NCBI GenBank assembly: GCA_043782365.1
Contig: JAYWAO010000368.1
Coordinates: 1 to 12,130, forward strand
Origin: CAIWCD01 sp043782365
GTDB taxonomy: Bacteria; Myxococcota; Myxococcia; Myxococcales; 40CM-4-68-19
Length of the DNA: 12,130 bases
Direction of reading: 5' to 3'
Below, one piece after another: positions 6,481-12,130 of this stretch. The notes beneath the pieces were generated by a model. That model saw only the letters and a program-made list of their open reading frames with translations, ran no database searches and was not told where the DNA came from. A program made the translations under genes and the position numbers. Position 1 is the first letter of the stretch. Every line of letters starts with the position of its first letter.

Positions 6481-6648
6481 ATGCCTACGCCAGGGCCGCG
6501 GCTCTACGAGGAACGGTCGCCCATTTCGTGCATGTCTGAGCGGCGGGGCCCCAACCCCCTCCGCCACCGGCCCGGGAGTCCAACCGGTGCGCGTCGGTCA
6601 CCAAGGGGGCTGGATCCGCGCCCCGCTTGTGATATGCCGCCGCGCCTC

Positions 6649-8850
6649 ATGAGCGACACGACCCAGAACCCGACTCCCGAGCAGGAAGCAAAGGCGTCCG
6701 ATACGCCCCGTCCCGCCGGACGCAGCCAGCCCACCTTTGACGAGATCCTCGCCGCCGCAGCAGCGCCGAAGCCGCCGCCGCAGAAGTCCGCGCCGCCGCC
6801 CGCCAGGGTGTCGCCGCCTCCCGCGCCGCCGAAGATCCAGGCGCAGCCGTCGTTCGACGACATCCTCGCGGCCGCCGCCAATGCGCCTGAGACGTCCTCG
6901 CCGCCCGCGGCCCACCCGCCGCAGCGCAAGCAGGGCAATCAAGGCATCAACCGGAGCGGCCAGCCCCGCCAGGGCGAGCAGCGCAGGATGCCGGTGGTGG
7001 TGCGCAAGATCGCGCTGCCCAAGCCCGGTGAGTCGCTCCAGCTCGAGGCCGCGCAGGAGGCGGTCGCCGGCGAGTCGGCCCAGGTTGAAGGCGCCGAAGC
7101 AGTCGCAGCCCCGGCCGAGGGCGAGACCGCTGCAGCCCAGTCCGAGACCACCCAGCAGCCCGGGGGTGGCCAGCAGCAGGGCCGCGGCCGTGGCCAGCGC
7201 GGAGGCCGCGGCGGCGAGCGCCAGCAGAATGGCCAGCAGCAGAACGGGCCGCACCACGAGCCGCGCGAAGCCAAGGCGCCGGCGCCGATGCCCGAGTCCG
7301 CCTTCGCCACCGAGTTCGCCGACGAGAACGCCGACTTCGCCGCCATGTTCGCCGAGTCCGGCGGCAGGAAGCAGGGCCGCCTCTCCCCGGGCACCAAGGT
7401 GAAGGGCAAGATCGCCCACCTCGGCGCCGAGGTGGCCTTCCTCGACCTCGGCGGCAAGGGCGAGGGGATCATCGACCTGCGTGAGCTGCGCGACGACAAG
7501 GGCGCGCTCATCTTCGCCCAGGGCGACACCGTCGAGGGCTTCGTGCTCTCGATGGGCGAGGGCAACGTCGTCATCACCAAGTCGGTGCCCAAGGGCGCGG
7601 GCCGCGAAGTGCTCGCCGCCGCGCTCGAGTCGCGCATCCCGGTCGAGGGCCTGGTCACCGCCGTCAACAAGGGCGGCCTCGAGGTGGAGCTCGGCGGCCA
7701 GCGCGCCTTCTGCCCCACCTCGCAGGTGGACGTGCACTTCGTCGAGGACTTGAGCGTCTTCGTCGGCCAGAAGCTGCAGTTCCGCGTCACCGAGCTGCGG
7801 GGCGGCAACGCCGTCCTCTCGCGCCGCGCCGTGCTGGAAGAGGCTCGCAAGGGCCAGGCGGCGGAGCTGCGCAAGCGGCTCGACGTCGGGGTCGATCTCG
7901 AGGGCACCGTCATCTCGGTGCGCGACTTCGGCGCCTTCGTGGACCTCGGCGGCCTCGAGGGGATGATCCACGTCAGCGAGCTGTCGCACTCGCGGGTCGC
8001 GAACGCGGCCGACGTCGTCAAGCCAGGCCAGAAGGTGAAGGTCCAGGTCCTCCGCATCGAAGGCCCGGGCACCGGCAAGGACGGCAAGCCGCACGGCGAG
8101 AAGATCGCGCTCTCGCTCAAGGCGCTCGAGCAGGACCCGTGGGACGCCGCCCGGCCCGAGCTGGCCGAGGGCAAGAAGCTGCAGGGCAAGGTGGCGCGGC
8201 TGCAGCCGTTCGGCGCCTTCGTCGAGCTGTTCCCGGGCGTCGACGGGTTGGTGCACGTCAGCGCGCTCTCGCCCAAGCACGTCAACCACCCGCGCGAGGT
8301 CGTCAAGGAGGGCGAGCTGGTCTACGTCCAGATCGAGTCGATCGACGACCAGAGCCGGCGCGTCGCGCTCCGCCGCCTCACCGACGAGGAGTTCCAGGCC
8401 GAGGGCCCGGTCGCCGCGCCCGCGCGCGAAGGCCGCGGCGGTTCGCGTGAAGGCGCCCCGCAGCGCGAAGGGCAGAAGTCCGACGGCAAGCCGGCCACCG
8501 CGCGCGCCAGGGTGGGCGACGTGGTCGACGTGACGGTGGAGAAGTGCGAAGCGTTCGGCGTCTTCGTCACCTGGGCCGGCGGCGGGAGCAACAAAGGGCT
8601 CATCCCCAACCCCGAGCTGGGCACCGAGCGCGGCAGCGACAACAAGCGCACCAACCCGGTGGGCTCGATCTACAAGGCGCAGATCATCGAGGTCGATGAC
8701 CGCGGCCGGTACCGGCTGAGCAAGACCTCGGCGCAGGCGGCGCTCGACCGGGCCGACTACCAGGACTACCAGCGCAAGCACACGCAGGCCGCCGGCAAGG
8801 GCTTCGGCACGCTCGGCGACCTGCTCCGCGCCAAGCTCGCGCAGAAGTAA
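6649..8850 (+). CDS. ribosomal-S1-like RNA-binding protein with five S1 domains and disordered RG-rich N-terminus
   Basis: A 733-aa cytoplasmic protein. Five S1/OB-fold domains lie at about 249-313, 329-393, 412-491, 505-576 and 620-693. Domains 2 and 3 closely follow E. coli S1 domains 2-3 (GGLEVELGGQRAFCPTSQVDV, FGAFVDLGGLEGMIHVSEL). Domain 5 has the insertion (TERGSDNKRTNPVGS) typical of short S1 proteins of this kind. The N-terminal 245 residues are low complexity: two copies of a QP(T/S)F-D-(E/D)-ILAAA motif (27-37 and 66-76), a Gln/Gly/Arg RGG-like stretch (171-200), and FAAMFAES (230-237) just before domain 1, placed like the S2-docking helix of E. coli S1 (ESFAQLFEES). A second Arg/Gly linker separates domains 4 and 5 (about 583-618). 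It is either the S1 homologue or an extra S1-type translation or RNA-turnover factor; E. coli S1 has six domains. Start ATG 6649 is preferred; ATG 6634 would add five residues. Neither has a clear Shine-Dalgarno. It is transcribed alone. Confidence 0.92.
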   Translation: MSDTTQNPTPEQEAKASDTPRPAGRSQPTFDEILAAAAAPKPPPQKSAPPPARVSPPPAPPKIQAQPSFDDILAAAANAPETSSPPAAHPPQRKQGNQGINRSGQPRQGEQRRMPVVVRKIALPKPGESLQLEAAQEAVAGESAQVEGAEAVAAPAEGETAAAQSETTQQPGGGQQQGRGRGQRGGRGGERQQNGQQQNGPHHEPREAKAPAPMPESAFATEFADENADFAAMFAESGGRKQGRLSPGTKVKGKIAHLGAEVAFLDLGGKGEGIIDLRELRDDKGALIFAQGDTVEGFVLSMGEGNVVITKSVPKGAGREVLAAALESRIPVEGLVTAVNKGGLEVELGGQRAFCPTSQVDVHFVEDLSVFVGQKLQFRVTELRGGNAVLSRRAVLEEARKGQAAELRKRLDVGVDLEGTVISVRDFGAFVDLGGLEGMIHVSELSHSRVANAADVVKPGQKVKVQVLRIEGPGTGKDGKPHGEKIALSLKALEQDPWDAARPELAEGKKLQGKVARLQPFGAFVELFPGVDGLVHVSALSPKHVNHPREVVKEGELVYVQIESIDDQSRRVALRRLTDEEFQAEGPVAAPAREGRGGSREGAPQREGQKSDGKPATARARVGDVVDVTVEKCEAFGVFVTWAGGGSNKGLIPNPELGTERGSDNKRTNPVGSIYKAQIIEVDDRGRYRLSKTSAQAALDRADYQDYQRKHTQAAGKGFGTLGDLLRAKLAQK

Positions 8851-8876
8851 TACTCTTCACGCTTGCAGCGCAGGAG

Positions 8877-8911
8877 GGCGCGCCACCGGGCTCCGGCGGC
8901 GCGCCTTTCTT
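8877..8911 (+). terminator. intrinsic terminator of the S1-protein gene
   Basis: GGCGCGCC-A-CCGG pairs with CCGG-C-GGCGCGCC around a 3-nt GCT loop (8877-8905), 12 bp with one internal A/C mismatch, followed directly by TTTCTT. It lies 26 nt after the S1 stop codon and just before the 3' end of the convergent membrane-enzyme gene. The T-run exists only for the plus strand, so it mainly protects against read-through from the S1 gene. Confidence 0.85.
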
Positions 8912-8926
8912 GCATTTCGGGCGGAT

Positions 8927-10906
8927 CTACCGGCCCTTGGCGGCCAGCGGCTCCGGGCGGTGCAGCTCGAACCAGGCGTAGCGCTGCTTGACCTCGTCGT
9001 CCCAGAGCAGCAGGTCGTCGGTGCGCTGCCTCACCTCGTCGGGGAACTGGTCGGCGAGGTTGTGCTTCTCGAGGGGGTCTTGGCCGAGGTCGAACAGCTC
9101 CGGCTTCCTGTGCCAGAAGTGAAGCACCAGCTTGCGGTCGCCCTGCAGGCTGGCGATGCACATGTCCTCGCCCATGCAGGCCGAGTGGATGACCCGGTGG
9201 GGCGGCGGCGGGCGCAGCACCGACGAGCCCTGGAAGCCGCCGCGCGTGACCCGGTAGCCCAGGAGGTCCACCAGCGTGGGCGCCAGATCGGTCTGCGCCC
9301 AGTTGCCCAGGACCACGCCGGGCGCGGGGCTGACGCCCGCGGGGTCGTAGATCAGCACCGGCACGTGCAGCGCCTCCTGCCACGGGATGTCGTTGTGGGT
9401 GCGCCGGCCGTGCTCGCCGAACGCCTCGCCGTGGTCGGCGGTGATGACGAAGAGCGTGCCCTCGGCGAGCCCCAGGTCCTGGTACTGCCGGATCAGCTCG
9501 CGCACGAAGAAGTCGTCGTGCCGGATCGCGTTCAGGTAGCAGTCGAGCGCGTCGTCGCCCGAGAGCTTCACCTGCCCGCGCCGGGTGATCGGCTTGCACT
9601 CGAAGTGCGCGTCCACCGTCAGGTAGGTGGCCATGAACGGCCGCTTCTGGTGCGCCTTGAGCCACTCCCGGCTCGCCGGGAGCATGATCTCGTCGTCCCA
9701 GCCGGTGAGGTTGGGCCGCTCCCAGCCGTCGCGGTCGAAGCTCGCGGGCCCCTTGAACTCGTGGAAGCCCATGCTGAAGGCGGAGGCGGTGCGGAAGTCC
9801 CAGTGCTCGTCGGCCGACTGGAAGAAGACGGTGTCGTAGCCCTGCTGCACCAGCAGATTCGGCAGGCAGCGGGTCATCAGCCCGAGCGTGAGCGCCTGCG
9901 GCCGCGGGGAGTGGGACGCCTCGAACCCGCAGAGCATGTGCCGCAGCGCCTTCTTGGTGGCCGGGATCACCGCCTGCATCCGCTCGATCTTGAGGCTCCT
10001 CGGCGCCAGCTCCTGGAGGTACGGCGTGGTCGGGAGCCCCGGGTTGTGCAAGGTGGTGGACGAGGCGCGGGTGGACTCCAGGATGATCAGCACCAGGTTT
10101 CGCGGCTTGCGCGGCGGCGCGCCGGGCGGCGCGGGCAAAGGCTCGATGGCCACGTCGAAGAACTTCTCGCGGTCGACCGGCTCGAGGCCCTCGCGGACCG
10201 TCGTCGAGCCCCGCAGGGCCGAGGCGAGGAGGTTGAGCACCGGGTCGCGCGGAGAGGCGGCGTCGGCTGCGAGCGAAGAAGAGGGCAGCAGGCCGAGCGG
10301 CATCACCATGAGGCCCGCCGCGCAGAGGGCGAGCGCCGCCGGCCAGCTCCGGGCGAGCACCGCGAGGTTGGCCTTCCGGCGGCGCGCCCGGGCAGCGGCG
10401 AACCACGGGACGACCACCACCGCGAGGCCCAGGAAGGCCAGCGCGACCCAGACCCCGTGCGGCACCGAGCCGCCCCCCAGCGCGACCAACGCCCGCGGGT
10501 GCCTGATGGCGACCGCGAAGAGCGGCCAGTCGAGCGTCTGCCCCGTGACGAAGAAGTAGGCGTGCGCGCCGGTCTCGACCGAGAGCAGCAGCAGGATCAG
10601 CGCCTGCACCAGCACGGTTCCGGCGGCGCGCACCCGGGGGTTGCGCAGCAGCAAGAGGAAGCCGAAGGAGCACATCGAAAGCCCCGCCTGCAGCAAGAGC
10701 GACGAGGAGAGGAAGGCGAAGAAGTCGGCGGGGCCCACCTTGGTGGCGTCGCTCCAGACATCGTCGGCGCGCACGCCCATCCGCGCCACCTGGAGGCCCA
10801 GGCAGTAGAACGCCGAGAAGAACGACAGCGCCATCACGCGCGCCTCGGTGTCCGGGGCGGCTCCGAAGAGCAGGAAGCGGCTGGCGCCGGGCGCGGCTTG
10901 GCTCAC
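8927..10906 (-). CDS. membrane-anchored sulfatase / LtaS-like phosphotransferase (alkaline phosphatase superfamily)
   Basis: A 659-aa inner-membrane enzyme with five predicted N-terminal TM helices (about 24-42, 62-87, 97-120, 152-172, 188-208) and a periplasmic catalytic domain from about 265. This is the layout of lipoteichoic acid synthase and similar phosphoglycerol or phosphoethanolamine transferases. Visible metal and active-site candidates: E277 in LVLIILEST, where sulfatases often have Asp but LtaS has Glu; T317 in VIPATKKAL as nucleophile; H434 in TVDAHF; D491-H492 in ITADHGEAFGEHG; and H504. Cys or Ser in a sulfatase C/S-x-P-x-R motif is absent, which argues against a classic formylglycine sulfatase. 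It probably moves a phospho-group from a lipid to a surface glycan or lipid; substrate unknown. GTG 10906 is chosen because AGAGGA lies 9 nt upstream and a promoter lies just beyond; ATG 10945 (13 residues longer) is the alternative. Divergent from the next gene. Confidence 0.87.
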   Translation of the reverse strand: MSQAAPGASRFLLFGAAPDTEARVMALSFFSAFYCLGLQVARMGVRADDVWSDATKVGPADFFAFLSSSLLLQAGLSMCSFGFLLLLRNPRVRAAGTVLVQALILLLLSVETGAHAYFFVTGQTLDWPLFAVAIRHPRALVALGGGSVPHGVWVALAFLGLAVVVVPWFAAARARRRKANLAVLARSWPAALALCAAGLMVMPLGLLPSSSLAADAASPRDPVLNLLASALRGSTTVREGLEPVDREKFFDVAIEPLPAPPGAPPRKPRNLVLIILESTRASSTTLHNPGLPTTPYLQELAPRSLKIERMQAVIPATKKALRHMLCGFEASHSPRPQALTLGLMTRCLPNLLVQQGYDTVFFQSADEHWDFRTASAFSMGFHEFKGPASFDRDGWERPNLTGWDDEIMLPASREWLKAHQKRPFMATYLTVDAHFECKPITRRGQVKLSGDDALDCYLNAIRHDDFFVRELIRQYQDLGLAEGTLFVITADHGEAFGEHGRRTHNDIPWQEALHVPVLIYDPAGVSPAPGVVLGNWAQTDLAPTLVDLLGYRVTRGGFQGSSVLRPPPPHRVIHSACMGEDMCIASLQGDRKLVLHFWHRKPELFDLGQDPLEKHNLADQFPDEVRQRTDDLLLWDDEVKQRYAWFELHRPEPLAAKGR

Positions 10907-10915
10907 GAGGGTGGA

Positions 10916-10969
10916 TCCTCTGCAGGGCGGCTGAGGCTCGAACATACTCCACGGCGAAGGCGATGCCAG
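10916..10969 (-). promoter_or_regulatory. promoter and ribosome site of the LtaS/sulfatase-like gene
   Basis: On the minus strand CTGGCA (10969-10964, 4 of 6 to TTGACA) and TATGTT (10946-10941, 4 of 6 to TATAAT) are 17 nt apart. Transcription would begin near 10934, leaving a short leader with AGAGGA (10921-10916) 9 nt before the GTG at 10906. The alternative ATG at 10945 falls inside the -10 box, so if this promoter is used that start cannot be. Prediction from pattern only. Confidence 0.45.
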
Positions 10970-10998
10970 TTTGGCGGAGGGCCTTGCGCGCCCGCTGC

Positions 10999-11004
10999 TA
11001 CACT
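10999..11004 (+). promoter_or_regulatory. -10 box for a probable leaderless transcript
   Basis: TACACT (10999-11004, 4 of 6 to TATAAT) ends exactly 6 nt before the ATG at 11011. This is the TANNNT-N6-ATG arrangement of leaderless mRNAs, and no Shine-Dalgarno is present upstream of this ATG. No good -35 hexamer is visible at 16-18 nt. Confidence 0.4.
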
Positions 11005-11010
11005 CGCCCG

Positions 11011-12130
11011 ATGGCTCGGAGCGGGGGACAGCAGGAGGCCTCCGCTCCCGAAGCAGGCGCGAGACCACCGGGCAGCGTGCACGCCTGGCTCCCGCTCGCG
11101 TGCTGCGCGGCGCTTTCGGCGCGCTTCTGCCTGCGGCCCATCGAAGAGACCGACGCGGGTTGGCACGTCGCGCAGGGCAGGCTCTTGCTGGCGGGTCCCT
11201 TCCTGCGGACCAACACGCTCAACTGGCCGTTCCCCGACCAGCCCTGGTACCCGACCACCTGGCTGTACGACGTGTCCGCCGCGCTCGCCGACCGCGTGGC
11301 CGGGCCGGCGGGGCTGGAGGCCCTCACGGGCGCGCTCCTGCTCACGGCGCTCGCGCTCCTCGGGCTCGCGTGCAAGAGCGCCGCCGGCACCGCCAAGGCG
11401 ATGTGGCTCCTCCCAGCCGTGTTCTTCGCGCTGCTCCCGCACGCGGTGGTGCGGCCGCATGTGGCCACCTGGTGCGTCTTCGCCGGGGTGCTGGCGCTCG
11501 GGCTCGCGGGCCGGGCTCGCGGGCCTGTGCTGCGGACGGTCGCGCTGGGCCTGGTGGCGCTCGGCGGCAACCTCCACGCGGGCGCGGTCTTCGGCGCCTT
11601 CGCCCTCGGCTGCTTCGCGCTGGAGGCCGCGCTCGACGCCCGCAGGGCTGGCCGGTCCCTTCTCCCCGACCTCGCCCTGGCAGCGCTGGCGCCCGCCGCG
11701 CTGCTCGCCAACCCGGGCGGGACGTACCTCGTGCGCTTCCTCTTCTTCCACCTGCACGTGCAGGACGTGATCCCGCTGGTCGAGTTCGCGCGCCCGACGC
11801 TGCGTGGAGACCCGGCCTTCTTCGCGCTGCTCCTGCCCGGCGTGGCCGCGGCGCTCTGGCGGCTGCGGGCCGCGCCGGCGCTGGCGGCCATCGTGGTGGT
11901 CACGGCGGGCCTCGGGCTGCGCACCGAGCGGCTGACGCAGCTGTTCCTGCTGGCCGGGCCGGTGGCCCTGGCAGCGGCGGCGCCAGGGCTCTCGCGCCGG
12001 CTGTCGCGGTTGCGCCCGGCGCTGACCCACGCCGATCTGGCCCGCGCCAGCGTGCTCCTCGCGGTGCTGCTCGCCTGCCTCGCGGCGCTCCAGGCGCGCG
12101 CGGACGTCCGCCTCTGGCTCCCCTGGCAGG
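11011..12130 (+). CDS. polytopic membrane protein, GT-C-like glycosyltransferase-type N-terminus (3' partial)
   Basis: An open frame starting with ATG at 11011 runs without a stop through the last base (373 complete codons), so the gene continues beyond the window. After a polar 22-residue start there is a TM helix, then EETDAGWHVAQGRLLLAG, TNTLNWPFPDQPWYP and TTWLYDVSAAL. This pattern (Asp-x-x-Trp-His, a 'GR-L-x-x-G' step, then P-W and a W-L helix) is common in large uncharacterised membrane proteins related to GT-C or PMT-type lipid-linked glycosyltransferases, where a first-loop Asp is catalytic; D50 would be that residue here. Many further hydrophobic helices follow (about 96-116, 124-138, 147-160, 168-196, 212-227, 265-283, 286-300, 309-325, 344-360). 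It may act in surface glycan assembly. Divergent from the LtaS-like gene over 104 bp, so co-regulation is possible. Function unproven. Confidence 0.8.
   Translation, partial: MARSGGQQEASAPEAGARPPGSVHAWLPLACCAALSARFCLRPIEETDAGWHVAQGRLLLAGPFLRTNTLNWPFPDQPWYPTTWLYDVSAALADRVAGPAGLEALTGALLLTALALLGLACKSAAGTAKAMWLLPAVFFALLPHAVVRPHVATWCVFAGVLALGLAGRARGPVLRTVALGLVALGGNLHAGAVFGAFALGCFALEAALDARRAGRSLLPDLALAALAPAALLANPGGTYLVRFLFFHLHVQDVIPLVEFARPTLRGDPAFFALLLPGVAAALWRLRAAPALAAIVVVTAGLGLRTERLTQLFLLAGPVALAAAAPGLSRRLSRLRPALTHADLARASVLLAVLLACLAALQARADVRLWLPWQ

Larger units (their letters stand above)
6196..6648. other. 453-bp gene-poor intergenic region
   Basis: No intact gene is supported here on either strand. 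The contents are a hairpin at 6221-6241, a CCGCTC hexamer repeat at 6276-6303 followed by a CTTTTTC tract, a possible decayed minus-strand coding fragment at 6315-6480, and the upstream region of the S1-protein gene. The S1 frame stays open back to 6331, but this extension has low-complexity composition and shares no recognisable protein features. An AT-richer TTGTGATATG at 6628-6637 is the only promoter-like patch near the S1 start, with no matching -35. Confidence 0.6.

Noticed and set aside
6331..6648. Upstream in-frame extension of the S1-protein gene (106 codons)
   Set aside because: The extension has no protein-like features, lacks a ribosome site, and overlaps the repeat-bearing intergenic region; the ATG at 6649 begins a sensible Ser/Asp/Thr-rich N-terminus.
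6240..6650. Search for a tRNA, riboswitch or other structured RNA in the 453-bp gap
   Set aside because: No T-loop-like GGTTCGAATCC box, no cloverleaf pairing and no recognisable riboswitch core were found; the few hairpins are short.
6598..8781. 727-aa open frame on the minus strand opposite the S1-protein gene
   Set aside because: Low-complexity Leu/Ala/Asp/Arg sequence with no motif. The opposite strand encodes five well-formed S1 domains, and GC-rich codon bias keeps antisense frames open.
8960..11770. 936-aa open frame on the plus strand opposite the LtaS-like gene
   Set aside because: It is an antisense shadow: composition dominated by Arg, Gly, Ala, Glu and Val with no domain, and it crosses both the enzyme gene and the start of the GT-C-like gene, which have clear motifs.
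1..12130. CRISPR array, insertion sequence, phage or toxin-antitoxin/defence island
   Set aside because: No regularly spaced repeats, no transposase or integrase motifs, no terminal inverted repeats or target duplications, and no small paired genes. Base composition looks even across the genes.

Overview
The window reads as chromosomal DNA from a very GC-rich Gram-negative bacterium, most likely a member of the Myxococcota (delta-proteobacterial type). The grounds are the strong G/C preference at third codon positions, long open antisense frames, several lipoproteins, a Tat-exported SpoIID-type protein in a setting with no endospore genes, and a ribosomal-S1-like protein with a disordered RG-rich N-terminus. 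The placement is inferred from style and content, not from a marker gene. No rRNA, tRNA, CRISPR array, transposase, phage or defence gene is visible.

Layout. (1) 1-1293 (+): the 3' part of a secreted M28 zinc aminopeptidase with a C-terminal PDZ domain; its 5' end lies outside the window. (2) 1377-1967 (-): a lipoprotein with two Ig-like (BIG2-type) domains, convergent with gene 1. (3) 2089-2991 (+): a PLP-dependent class IV aminotransferase (D-amino acid / branched-chain / aminodeoxychorismate lyase superfamily), divergent from gene 2. (4) 2988-5027 (+): a Tat-exported SpoIID/LytB-domain protein whose GTG start overlaps the stop of gene 3 by 4 nt, so the two are probably translationally coupled. 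(5) 5245-6195 (+): a GH25 lysozyme lipoprotein. (6) 6196-6648: a 453-bp gene-poor gap with a hairpin, a short hexamer repeat and a possible decayed gene fragment on the minus strand. (7) 6649-8850 (+): a five-domain S1 RNA-binding protein, closed by a strong intrinsic terminator. (8) 8927-10906 (-): a five-TM alkaline-phosphatase-superfamily enzyme resembling LtaS/sulfatase/phosphoethanolamine transferase proteins. (9) 11011 to the window end (+): a polytopic membrane protein with a GT-C-like N-terminal signature, divergent from gene 8 and cut by the window edge.

The common theme is the cell envelope: an exported peptidase, two lipoproteins, two candidate glycan-strand-cleaving enzymes (SpoIID-type lytic transglycosylase and GH25 muramidase), a possible D-amino-acid transaminase joined to one of them, and two large membrane proteins that may modify or build surface glycans. 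The S1 protein is the exception. Its N-terminus holds three similar short motifs, one of which matches the position and pattern of the helix by which E. coli S1 docks on ribosomal protein S2; this is the most distinctive observation here. I do not see convincing evidence for a wholly new multi-gene system.
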